Shown here: piece after piece, positions 11,702 to 22,140 of the stretch
Layout: every line of letters starts with the position of its first letter
Numbering within the stretch: the first letter of the stretch is position 1
From: Chondrus crispus
Lineage: Eukaryota; Rhodophyta; Florideophyceae; Gigartinales; Gigartinaceae
Reading direction: 5' to 3'
DNA: 64,000 nucleotides
Assembly (NCBI RefSeq): GCF_000350225.1
Contig: NW_005179167.1
Span: 63,592-127,591, forward strand
Translations under genes and position numbers: made by a program
Notes under the pieces: generated by a model
Told to the model about the DNA's origin: nothing
Database searches by the model: none
What the model saw: only the letters and a program-made list of their open reading frames with translations

Positions 11702-12185
11702 TATTGGAATTGTGCGACCACATGCTGATATCTGAAAAAGTCAAAATCGAGTGACACGTGTACATGACTGGACGGTCCGGGCGCTCTCACCCATATCACG
11801 ACATGACACGTGTAAAATCACAGAATTTGGGGTTCGGGGGACGAAAGTGGCCTCTCGGAGGGTCATGCAAATTTGCATAGTTTTGCCAAGTGGATCCTTG
11901 GCCCACAGCACTATAGACTACACAGGGAATACTGCAATTCTATTGGCTCTCAGGTCTAATGCTACAAATCTATTGGTCGAGCGATGTCCACGTGTGCGTC
12001 ATTGGCCTTGTGATGTACTTTAAATGGCCTGTATATGCCATAATTACGTTGTTTTGGGGGTTTCAAGTGGTTTGCCATGGTTGTAATGGGTAATTGCCTG
12101 GGGCCCCCGGGCGGCACACATGTCTGCCGTGTACACATGTACACGTCGCCAGGTGGATTTGTGTACGTACACATGTACACGCATT
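11702..12185 (+). repeat. Cop-C 3' LTR, left part (C1)
   Basis: It starts TATTGGAATTG after the polypurine tract. It is cut at 12185 by Gyp-1 and resumes at 27003. Together the two parts are about 1.26 kb once the 5-bp target duplication is discounted, the same length as the B1 5' LTR. The cut falls in ACACGCATCCAG, which is intact at 35255, 50926 and 59996. Confidence 0.9.
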
Positions 12186-12883
12186 TGTAGCATAAACACC
12201 CCCAGACGACTGGAGGTGTATGCGCAGTTCGACCTGTGGACCCTGGATCAGAGAAGGGGGAAGCGGGCCAACCAGCTACGGAACCGGGCTCGGGCCCGGG
12301 TAGCGGTGGTAGAGCGGGAGCGAGCAGGGACGCGCGCAAGCACGAGCGGATTGACGCCTCGACGCCCCGGAGCAGCACTGGGTGACGTACCAGTGCTGAC
12401 GGGCGGAGGCGGTTCCGTGCTCGCTCGCGTGCTGCGCGTCCACTCCGGCTCGGCTCCGACTAAACGCGCGCGAAGAGCGAAGGCGACGTTTAGAATAAGC
12501 TGGGTGGACTGGCCTTGGCGGTCGGTTGAGGACAAGCCCGTGCTTGTCCCCCCCGTCCGCCGTCGGTCCGCTCCATATTTAATATACAAAACAATCTATC
12601 ATAACACTACAGTACCGAGGTACTGTAGTGGGCTACTGTAGTGGAGGTCGGCCTGCACTGTAATACTGTCAGCTATGTTGAGGCTGACAGTACGCGTATT
12701 ACCCGTGGTGCGTGCGCGCTTCGTTCGCGCGCCGTACACGTATGCACGTGTATGCGCGTGTCCCTTGTCCCCGTGGCGCACACGTGGACACGCGCGGTTG
12801 TACTGTAGAGCTCGACGCTCTACAGTAGCTGATCCAGTTCTTGATGTAATCTAATTTAAAATGTCAGGGGGGGTTATACTACA
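12186..12883 (-). repeat. Gyp-1 3' LTR
   Basis: 698 bp, with TG...CA termini. It is rich in perfect hairpins: 12605-12630 (12-bp arms, GA loop), around 12665-12692 (ACTGTCAGC / GCTGACAGT), a GCGCGC arm pair near 12715-12733, and around 12799-12826 (TACTGTAGAGC / GCTCTACAGTA). Confidence 0.92.
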
Positions 12884-12886
12884 CGG

Positions 12887-12897
12887 CCCCCCCCCTC
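12887..12897 (-). other. Gyp-1 polypurine tract
   Basis: On the minus strand this reads GAGGGGGGGGG, three bases before the 3' LTR. It directly follows a TGA stop (12896-12898) that ends a frame closing in LNADVQS. Confidence 0.75.
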
Positions 12898-12920
12898 AAG
12901 ACTGAACGTCCGCGTTCAGT
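12896..12920 (-). repeat. Duplicate of the pol-end/stop sequence, with hairpin
   Basis: ACTGAACGTCCGCGTTCAGT (12901-12920) is an 8-bp inverted repeat with a 4-nt loop. On the minus strand it encodes LNADVQ followed by Ser and TGA. The partner at 18944-18968 ends pol with VNADVHA and TGA. The outer stem pairs differ between the copies but stay paired. Confidence 0.65.
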
Positions 12921-12944
12921 ACTCTCGGGCTTGTAGAGGCGGCC

Positions 12945-15463
12945 ATGTCAGATCCCCTCCCTGTAGTCCTGGACTTGACCCAGGTTCCAACCGTCGTGCC
13001 TCGCGCGTCGTCCATCGCCCGGCTTCCAAGCGTCCGCTTCTCCGCGCTCTCCCTCGAAGTTCCCTCTCCCCTTCGGCGCACCGTGTTCTGACGGGTGATC
13101 GGCGTCAGCTCGTTGCGGTACGCTCGTCGCGTCACCGCGACCACCCCCCTTTTTGTGAGGCGGCTCAAGTCCGTGGTGACGATGTCGTCTCCCTTGGAGG
13201 TTCGACCCTCCCCGCCTGCCGTTGCTTCCTCCTTGCCAGCGGAGTCGGTGCCCCCGCATTCCGCACCCTGAAGGTAATTACCTTCCCTCTCGGGAACTCC
13301 TGGACGTTCCATACCCATGGTCGCCGGGTTCGTGCCCCCGGCGCGTACTGTGGCGATCGCGCGCCATTAGTCCCCAATCCCTCCCTTCCACAAGGTCCGG
13401 GGCTCGCGCGAGTCAACGTCCTCCGTTGAGCTCGTGACGCGCGAGCCCCTCCCCGCCGACACGTTGGCAGGGCAGCAGGCCGGCCCGCCGCCACGCCAAG
13501 CTTTTGGAGGACCCTCAGCGCGATCCCTTCGAACCGTGGGGCAGGGCGGAGACGCAGTCAACGCTTAGTCTGAGTGTTTTGGGGTCCCGCTCGAGCGGTC
13601 GTCCCCGCTCCCCGTTGACCGGTTACAGTTCGCTTGGTGTCAGTATGCCCGCTCTGGCATCACTGTAGGCGAACGGTTGACGCGCGAGTCGCTTCGACCG
13701 GACTTGTTGCGCATCCGTAAGGTGTATGAGGCAGCGAGAGAGGAGGAGGCTTCCCTCGTGTTCGGGCGCCTCCTCTCCGAAGGCGGCGGAGCGGCGTATC
13801 AAATTCCCGCAGCGATCGTCGGCGATCGCACGTTGGCCTATAGCTTGGACGAGGTGGAGTATGTGGATCAGATTGCCACCTATTTATTCCACCGCCGGCC
13901 GTCGACCCCTCGCGAGTTCGTCCTATCCAAGATCCCGGGGCTATACGTGAGCCCTCGGCCATTTGCCTATTCGAAGGCACGCGTCGCCTTACAGAAATCG
14001 GCCTGTTCTCTGATGCGGCTTCACCACGTCGCCATTGCTCCCCATGACTGGGCGGCGTATCTCCACTCTGGAGAGGCAGACGAACATGTATTTCGGTCGG
14101 CTTCCTTCGAGAGAGGCCTGTCCCCGAGCGATTTTCTGCGGCTCCCCGAAGTAGTGAGAGAGACCCTCCCTTCGTTGGGAGTCCATACCCTACTCCGGTA
14201 TGTCCTGAAGCACTTCGGGGTGGCTTGCGCGGACCGGAGGCATCCTGCGCGTGACGATCTGATACATAACGTTGAGAGGGAGTGGGCCTGGGCCCTTGGA
14301 ATGCTTTCATGAATGAAGTATCCATACACAGGCGGGTGTTCGTACAGCCGATCGGAGTGTTGGCCCATTTGGGAAGGGTCGCGTGGGATCTTCCGAGCGT
14401 AACCCTCCATCCCCTTGAAAGAAGTACCCAACATGTGCCCTGGACGTACGCATTCGCCTTCGAATTAATGCATCGAGCGGGCGACGCAGGAGAGCGTCAT
14501 CTCCGCCACTGGACTGACTTTACCACCGGAATACAGTCTTCGTTCCTCTCATATGACCATCGATCAGACGCCTTTGTGCCGCGGCCTGGGCCCCCGGTGT
14601 CCTCCTCGAGGCCCTCTGGAGGCTGGGGCGTAGTCGGCTCCGCCTCACGATTGGCAAGGAAAAAGCGTTACCGAGATTTGGACGGTGAGTCCCCGGCGTA
14701 TCCGTTCGCGGGGACGAACCCGCAACCGGAGTTATCGGGAGCTGTGTGCGATCATCGCCCGGCGGTGAGCTGGCAGGTTCCTCCAGTACCTCCTCTCAAT
14801 TCCGTGCCGAGTCGTGTCGTTTCGAACTGGGCCACGGTACGTCGCTCGACGCTCAGTCGGGACGACCTTCGCGACATACCGGTATTAATTCGCGCCCTCG
14901 GGGACGCGAGCGACCGGTCTTGGCAAGTAGACAGACTGCTTAGCACTCTCGCCAGTTGGTATTTAGCGCGAGGTGAGGAGGCTCGGGGCATCGCCGCCCA
15001 GCGTGATTCGCACATGTCCGAACTGTGCCACGTGCGCCGCGAGTTGACGGGGGTTCGCGAGGCCATGGCTACGCAGACCGGCGTCCTCGAGCGGACGACT
15101 GCCGATCCGGACCGGTACCGTGCCGAGCGGGACGCGCTGCGTGGTCTCCGCGAGGCGCCTCCGGCTGCGTCGCGTCCGACTTTGCGGGACCCTTACCAAA
15201 ATCAGGGACGTGAGGCTTCGGTGGCCGATCGTACCCCTGCCCTCGAAGGCGTGGAGCTGCGCTGGAGCCGCGATAACGAGGTAGCCATGCCTCCTCTGGA
15301 GGGGTTGGGCTCGGGGTTACCCCGTCACCCCAGTTACTGTCCCCCGACTCTCTATGGACCGAGTCCCCCTTCAGCCGCCCAGCGGCCCGGGCTGTTGAAC
15401 GGTCCTTGTCGTCGTCCTCGCGGAAGCGCGCTCGTCCGTTCGTCCGGATCCCAATCCACGTAA
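12945..15463 (+). pseudogene. Antisense ORF of Gyp-1, unknown protein, broken
   Basis: An open frame on the strand opposite gag-pol, between pol and the 3' LTR. From ATG 12945 (MSDPLPVVLDL) one phase runs to 14312 with stops at 13089, 13269, 13275, 13368 and 13566. All five could come from single C-to-T changes of CGA, CAA or CAG. From 13569 to 14312 it is fully open, then it shifts phase near 14285 and stays open to 15463. The sequence has ordinary globular composition (for example SKIPGLYVSPRPFAYSKARVA at about 13927-13989) followed by a Pro/Ser/Arg-rich tail. I recognise no domain. Plant TAT/Ogre and Retand gypsy elements also carry antisense ORFs at this place; homology is not shown. Confidence 0.6.
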
Positions 15464-17120
15464 AGCCCTTAGGGCATTCTTTCCTTCACCGCTCGTCGTT
15501 GTCGAAGTTGCTCGCACCCTGTCCACACCGAAGTTCTTCTCGTCGGTCCTTGCGCGGGCGTGCGTCGTCGTTGCCATGCGCAATCCTTAATCGACGTTCT
15601 TATAGTCGGCTCTGGCGCGCTCCCTGCCGACTTTGATGGTCAGGTCAAAGTCGGGGAGCGCGTTCGGCCGTGCCCCTTTCCTCCTCTTTAAGCGTTGTCA
15701 ACGCCTCGTAGCCATCGAAGACTCAATATCGCCCCTCGCGCGGGGGGGTCTCGGCTGCCATGAGGGCTCGGCTGCACGGTACTTGCTCGTTTCCCAGTTT
15801 TCGTCAAGCGGGGCCGTTGAATCGCATGGGCGAAGAGGGGTTTGACGACGGAGGAACGTCGGGCGTTCCTTGACTGACACTCTCGCGGTCGTCGCGACTT
15901 CATGGCGTCGCCGTCTCGCCCCGTCGACCGGGAGGCAAAATCATCGTTGCCCCGCGCTGGTGCCTCGTCGCACGCGACGAATCGGAATGTCTTGTTTCAT
16001 CGAGGTTCGGGCTAGCGTCGTAGTCCTCTTCTTCATAATCGGCGGCATCGTCCCGGGCTGTCTTCGTTTCCGCGTACGCATCGCGACAAGAGCAAACGTT
16101 GCCGGCATCGTAGAGCGTCGTCGCGTGCAAATGGTCCGGTTTTCCGTTCCCATCCCGACTCGCGTAAGGGAGAGACGTGACGCCGTCTAGCGTCCTCGAC
16201 AGTGGCGCTTCCTGAGCCGTCGTAGTTGGCTCTCTGGCACTTCCGTCCGTCGTTAGTCCACGTCCCGTTGCTTTAGCCACCGCTCGCCTGCTCGCAGCCG
16301 CGTTTCGCGGTCCGCTTTGCCGGAGGGCGTTGTACCTTCGACGCAACCCGCAGCCCGCGGGTACAGCGCCGCAAGGAGGTACTGAGTCCCAATCTCGTGG
16401 ACAGAGGATAGTCACGGAGGCTTCTTGTGGTGAACACGTCTCCCCGCGCCCTCCGCCGTCGGTGGCGGAAGTTTGGATGCGCGGGGGCCACTCATGATTG
16501 TCTTCACCTCGACTGTGGCCGTCTGGTGCTCCGTCGATGACGGGATGACGGCTTGGGCTAGTCGTTCCACAGTATCCACGCCTCCCCCCCGCACGGCTTG
16601 GAGGCGCACGCGGAGTCCCGGTGAAAGGTCGCCGAGGCGGCGGAGGGGGAGGGCGCGATAAGTAGCTCCATCATCAGCGCGAGGAAGGTCGGCAGCGAGG
16701 GCCCCGCGGCGTGTGTGGCGGAGCGGCTTCAGCGCGTGCAGTGAACCGCAGCGACGACGCGCGCGCTCCCGCTGGTAGCGAATCGGTCTCAGCTCGGATG
16801 TCGTCCGGGCGCGCGCAGAAGGAGGGAGGAGAGACGCCGGGTCAACGGTGATTAGCGCGGCGAGGAGGAGCTGCGCTGGTTGGGAGCGCGACCAGGTGCT
16901 GCAGCGAGAAGTGGGTGCTCGAAGGAGAGGGCGCGCGCGCAGTAGGCCAGCACCGGCGGAGGTTACAAAATCCAAACTGTGCTTGTGCAGTTTGGAAAAC
17001 ATGATAGTTTCAACGACACGCGCCGCACGCGTCGTACTGTATACACAGCACGTGACGCGGACGGACGGACAGGGAGGCGCTTGGTGAGCGCACGCTCCAG
17101 CGGCTGCCCAATGCCCCTGA

Positions 17121-17170
17121 TCAAATCACCCCAAAAATTGCCCCAAAAATGTTTCCAGCGAAAATTTTCC
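17121..17170 (+). repeat. Diverged direct repeat, left copy
   Basis: TCAAATCACCCCAAAAATTG and the following 30 nt resemble 17938-17984: TTAAATCGCCCAAAAT, then a TTTCC(A/C)GCGAAAAT end. The repeat is A-rich in a GC-rich setting. The copies are about 0.8 kb apart and may be the edges of an old insertion. Confidence 0.4.
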
Positions 17171-17937
17171 AACACAAGTCGTGGTTGGTGCGCTGTCCTG
17201 AACATGCAAACATTTCCCCAAAAATTGAAATCTTGGTTGCGTCGGCGATTGGCTGTGCCACGCGCGCGGATTCACGTACAGTACAGTTGTGATTTTACGA
17301 CTCATTGCAACCTTCCTTGCGACCCTTCGTAGGTCAACTCAACGTCCGCAGACACGCAGAGGGGCGCACGCATAACCGTGCTCATCGGCGGATGAGCACG
17401 ACGACATCCGGGACAATCGGACGAATTCGAGCATGGTAGGTGACGGCAGTTGCCGACCGTCAGCAAAGCAAGCCCCACAGCATACGGGAAGGACGCAGCG
17501 GGAGCAATGAAATAGGGCCTACCGGAGCCCTTGCAAGGTCGAACGTAGGCACGACGATGTGGAAACACGAAGGGGCGAGAAGGGAGAGTTGATGAGCTGA
17601 CAATGGCAGTCAGACTACAGCAAACGCGACATCAGTGAGAAGCGAAAAGGCGCGTGAGCGAAGGAAGAAACCAGCCACCTTCAGGCATGAGGGAGGCTGG
17701 TTGGCCGACCGAAAGCGGGTACTTAAAGCGAGCGAGTAGAAGCAAAGTAAAGATAGAAGGCAGATGCCCAGCTTAATGCTGATCGACTTGTGCACTACCC
17801 TCTCCGGTTCCTATCATTGCTGGCCACCAACACCATGTCTGCACAAATGTTAACAGTATACCAAAAGGTGCATGCACCTTTTCGATACCGGCCAGTAGCG
17901 CATACGCTTGTCTGTACAGCGCTGCACCTGACCGTCA

Positions 17938-17984
17938 TTAAATCGCCCAAAATCATTTCCAAAAAACATTTCCCGCGAAAATGT
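17938..17984 (+). repeat. Diverged direct repeat, right copy
   Basis: Partner of 17121-17170 in the same orientation. The best shared segment is TTTCC(A/C)GCGAAAAT. No terminal inverted repeat or target duplication could be confirmed. Confidence 0.4.
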
Positions 17985-18930
17985 ATTTTTGCCAAAAAAT
18001 CACAGCGCAGTCCGTGACGTGTGGTGCGGCCCCACCACGTCAGCGCCAGCGCCAGCAGCCACCCGAGGTCCGCCTCCAGCAGCGTCGCCCACACTCCGCT
18101 CTCGCACCAGCTCTCGTTCCGGCGTGGTTCCTGCTTTCCTCATCGGCTCACGGATCTGGTGTGAAATTTGCGTGTGCCTTGGAACCCAAAGCGGCGGCGT
18201 CGCCCGCTATCCCTCATTCCGTGGTACACGTGTTGACCCCCTTTTTTCTTCTTCGTACTAGGGCGCCACGGTGTCGGTTCTCTGGGGTCCCCAGTCTTCC
18301 CTGTAGCACGCACGCAGGCGTGCGCTCGTGCTCTCAGCTCCTCCGCCCGTTTTTGCGCCAACGTCGGTGTCCGGCGGCGGTCGTGAAAAGGGGTCTGCGC
18401 TCATGTAATACTTGCGCGTCGGGGTTCGTCTCCAGTACTCGATTGGAGCTGGGAAAACTAACGCGTCTCCACTTCTCGACTGCTTCTTCGACCGTGGCTC
18501 TCCTACCCTGTAGAGGAGTGGGGCGCGGTCGCTCCGCTTCTCGTAACAAGCTACTGTCTCCCATCGGTACGGCGAGCCGTGTACCCATTAACTCAATGGG
18601 GAGGTGCCTTCCCTGATGATAGACTACGCGGTCTTGTCAGGGTCTCTCCTCATCATCCGAGAGGACTTGTTTTCGTCTTGTCTTCGTAAGACAGTACGTG
18701 CTGTCCTCGCTCCCGCGTCTTGTCGGCGACGACGGAAGCCGTTCGTTGGCTTAACTTGTGGCTGCGTGCCGGCGTCGTCGCGCCCTCTGGCACTGGCTCT
18801 GTCCGTCAATACGTCTTGACGTCGGGCGTCGTCCGATCGCATGACCCTCCGATGAGGGCAGCTGCCCTTCCACGCCTCTCTTTCCGGTCTGCTCGTGCAG
18901 CCTGACCTTTTAATTCGCGAAGGAGCGGTT

Positions 18931-18968
18931 GAGGGCCCCCTCCTCAAGCGTGAACGTCCGCGTTCACG
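18931..18968 (-). other. Original pol end with second polypurine tract
   Basis: On the minus strand the pol frame ends VNADVHA, TGA (18944-18946), and then GGAGGGGGCCC. The codons for the last residues form a hairpin (18949-18968, arms CGTGAACG / CGTTCACG). The same arrangement stands before the 3' LTR at 12887-12920. It may be an old terminal or a central polypurine tract. Confidence 0.6.
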
Positions 18969-21451
18969 TTTGAGTTGAGGTCCATGCCGGTGCGTCTCCG
19001 GAGGCGTTGGGCGTAACGAGACACCAACTCCTCCGGGACATGAGTCCGCGCAGTTCAGGTGGGCTTGTCGTAATCCGCCCACTTGATGAGGAACTCGATA
19101 GTTGCGTCTTCCATGGTTCGATGCCGGAGTAGTCGTTCGACGGCATACTGAGTACCCTCGGTGACCTTGTGGGCAAGGTCATCCGGGGTTGTCGTGCTCG
19201 TCCGCGGTGCACCCGTCGGCGGTGGCGCATACACGCAGCGAACTGCGGAGACGCGCTCGGTGACACCATCACGACCGATCGTGATGGTACGGCGGTGATT
19301 GGCGAGCACGGGGTAGGGTCCGACAGCGGGCGAGGCGAGCTTTTTCGATGTCTTAGCCCCATCGGTGGGGTTGAGATATACGTATTCTCCGGGACGGAGC
19401 CGGGTATTAATACGTCGTATGCGCTTATCGAAGTCGCGCTTGTAGCGAGCCTGCGTCCGACGCAGGCTCCGGGCGTAGGCCTTCTGGATAGTCGAGTCCA
19501 AGGTCTTGAGGAACTCGGCACGTTGGTTCCCCCTATCGGAAGGGGGCGCGTCGCCGTCCGCCCGTCGGAGAGAGAACTCCGGCGGTGGCCTGCTGAGTAC
19601 GAGCTCAAACGGCGTGGTGCGTGTGGTGCGATGTACGTGGGAGTTGTACGCATACGTAAGCGGCCCCAGGTACACATCCCAGTCGTCCCGGTGTTCTCCC
19701 ACGTAGTTCCTTAGCATCGAGGGGATTGTTCGGTTATATCGCTCGACTTGCCCGTTCGTCTGGGGATGGTACGCCGAAGTGTACAAATTCGTTATCCCCA
19801 GAACACGGCACGTGCTGTGGAAGAACTTGGCATTAAACTGAGGGCCGTTGTCCGAAAGCAACGTGAGAGGGACGCCATACTTGAACACCCAAGAGTCGCA
19901 GAACGCAACTGCGACCGTGTACGCTGTTATCGTGCAGAGCGCAACGACTTGCGTCAGCTTACTGAAGCGGTCCATAATCACGAGCAGGAATCGTTTTCCT
20001 GTCTTCGTCTTGGGGAGCGGCCCCAAGATGTCGATGGCGAGGCTCTCGAGAGGCCTCGTAGCTGGGAACAATCTCAATCGATTGAGATGTTTCCTCCGCT
20101 TGACCCGGTTTATTGCGCAGGTCCGACACCCTCGCACCGTGGCTGCCACGGTTGCAGCCAGGTGGGGCCAGTAGTACTCGCGTCGAAGTGCGTAGTACAT
20201 ACGGTTCTGACACGGGTGCCCGGCGATGGCCGGGTTGTGGCACAGGCGAAGGAGCCTGGCGCGGAGCGTCCGAGGCACCACCACCTGTACGGTATCAGGA
20301 TCGAAGGGGTGTCTCCGTTTGAGCACCCCCTGGTTGTCCTCGAAGAACGGGGAGTCTCGAGACTCGGACTGTCGTGCCAAAACGGTTTGGCAGAAATCAT
20401 CCACGCGTTGCTCCTCGGCTATCTCCTCTATCGTAAGAGGGGCCGGAAGGTCGTCCTGCGGTGGGGCGACCGGGGAGTTGAGCGCGCCAGCCTCGGGGTC
20501 TTCGGAGCGCTGGATGTCGGCGGCGTCGAACTCTTCGTTCTCCTCCCGAATCGAATTGGGTCCTTGGAGAGTGGGGGCTTCGTCGTCGCCTCGCGGTTCG
20601 TCGCGCGTCCGTACGCGCGGCCTTATTCGGGCTTGGGCTTGGTTCCGTGTCGTTACGAAGACATGGACGGCCTGATGATCACAGCTCGCGGTACAAGCGT
20701 GGTCCGCGGGCTCATTCGATACGTCTCGAACGGTCGTACCCCCGTCGAAGGTGGGGATGTCGTCATCCACCTCGACGGTGAGGCGAGGGTCATCGGCGAC
20801 ACGAGGCGACACGAGGCGTGACAGGGCATCGGGCACCTGATGCACGCGCCCGGGGCGGTACTGAATGGTGAAATCGTATTCAGCCATACGTAGCCGCCAC
20901 CGGGTGAGTCTTCTGGAACTCTCGGTGAGGGACATGAGCCACCTCAGGGCGTCGTGATCCGTTCCGACGGTGAACTTCGTTCCTTCTACGTATGGCCGTA
21001 GTGTGCGGACGGCCCACACTACGGCGAAGCACTTGCGTTCCGTAGCGCTGTAGTTGCGCTCACTATCGGACAGTGAGTACGACCAATACTTCACGGGCCG
21101 CCAGTCGTTCGGCTCTTCGTGCTCCTGTAGTAAGGTGCAGCCGAGCTGATAGGCACTCGCGTCGGTGTCTATCATGTATGGTCGACCATTCCGGGGTAAC
21201 GCGAGGATCGGCGGAGCGATCATGCACTTCTTAACGTCATCGAACGCCTGGAGTTGCGCCTCGGTGGGGTTGTAGAAGTCAGGATCCGAATCCGTGCCCG
21301 TCATGTCGGTCAGAGGACGAGCTATCTTCGCGAACCCCTTAACGAAGCGGCGGTATACGTTACACGCCCCGAGGAACGAGCGCACCTGCTTCAGCGTCCT
21401 CGGGAACGTGAAAGTCTTGAAGGCGTGGGTTGCCGTATCAGCCACGCTCAA
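18944..21451 (-). pseudogene. Gyp-1 pol, 3' part: RT end, RNase H, integrase, chromodomain
   Basis: An open frame of 798 codons (21451 to 19055) stops at TGA inside the chromodomain, where Trp is expected (KPTW in the family). In phase, the frame continues to the TGA at 18944. Visible parts in order: RT thumb/connection (SFLGACNVYRRFVKGF), RNase H (DTDASAYQLGCTLL, ERKCFAVVWAVRTLRPYV), integrase HHCC (HNPAIAGH...CRTC), integrase catalytic residues in IDILGPL, SDNGPQF and HPQTNGQVERYNR, a GPY motif (AVGPYPVL), and a chromodomain start (YAVERLLRH...FLIKWADYD). Chromodomain integrases target histone-marked chromatin in chromoviruses. Confidence 0.9.
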
Positions 21452-22140
21452 CTTACCTGGGGATATAACGTGCCCCAGTTAGTGCACCTTCGGACGGAAG
21501 AAGCTGCACTTCTTGAGCTTGAGGGAGATGCCGGCACTCCGCAACAAGCTCAAGACGGTATCGAGATGCCTTGCGTGTTCTGCGTTCGTACGCGAGAACA
21601 CGATAACGTCATCGAGATAGACGAGGCATATTTGCCAGCGGACTCCGGAGAGTATGATATCGAGGGCCCGTTGGAAGGTGGCCGGTGCCCTTTTAATCCA
21701 AACAGCATGCCCAAATGGCGGTACGTACCCATATGCGTCGTGAAAGTAGTCTTACTCCGGTCCTCCGGAGCAACCGGGATCTGCCAATAACCGGAATTGC
21801 AGTCCAACATCGTAAAGACGGCTGCATCTCCTAACGAGTCGATGCAATCGTCCATACGCGGCAGCCGATACGAATCCGCTGCAGTCTTCGCTTTGAGGCG
21901 CTGGTAGTCCACGCAGAACCGAAGAGAGCCGTCTTTCTTTGGTACGAGCACCACCGGGGACGCCCACTCGGTGCTCGCGGGTTCGATGACCCCTGCGTTC
22001 AACATCTTGTTGACCTCCTTCCCGACCATTTCGCGCATGGCCGGGCCCTTCCGATAGGGCATAGAACGAATCGGTTTCGTTCCGGTTCGAGGGGAATGCG
22101 ATGCTCTGTGGCTTGGATCGTTCCGAGCGCACCGCTCCAC
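21452..22140 (-). pseudogene. Gyp-1 reverse transcriptase, frameshifted
   Basis: The fingers and palm of RT are readable: ASPVVLVPKKDGSLRFCVDY, then MLDCNSGYWQIPV. After FGLK, near 21690, the frame shifts by one base; APATFQRAL continues in another phase. An in-frame stop at about 21479-21481 then separates this part from the downstream RNase H frame. The phase also changes near 22070 from the upstream linker. Confidence 0.85.

Larger units (their letters stand above)
15464..18930. other. Non-coding part of the Gyp-1 3' module
   Basis: About 3.5 kb of GC-rich sequence without a convincing gene. Open frames exist on both strands but are Arg/Pro/Ser-rich and overlap one another, as expected from GC bias. 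Local features: a 9-bp-arm hairpin TCCAAACTG / CAGTTTGGA around 16971-16996, and a less GC-rich island at about 16960-18010 with a diverged direct repeat at its two ends (17121-17170 and 17938-17984). Confidence 0.5.

Noticed and set aside
13274-13370. Possible GT-AG intron in the antisense ORF
   Set aside because: Its length (97 nt) would break the frame that continues in phase on both sides; C-to-T nonsense changes explain the stops better.
16412-17002. Open frame of 196 codons on the minus strand in the Gyp-1 module
   Set aside because: Arg/Pro/Ala-rich, overlaps other open frames, no recognisable motif; expected from high GC.
17981-18616. Open frame of 211 codons on the plus strand
   Set aside because: Composition looks like random GC-rich translation and no domain is visible.
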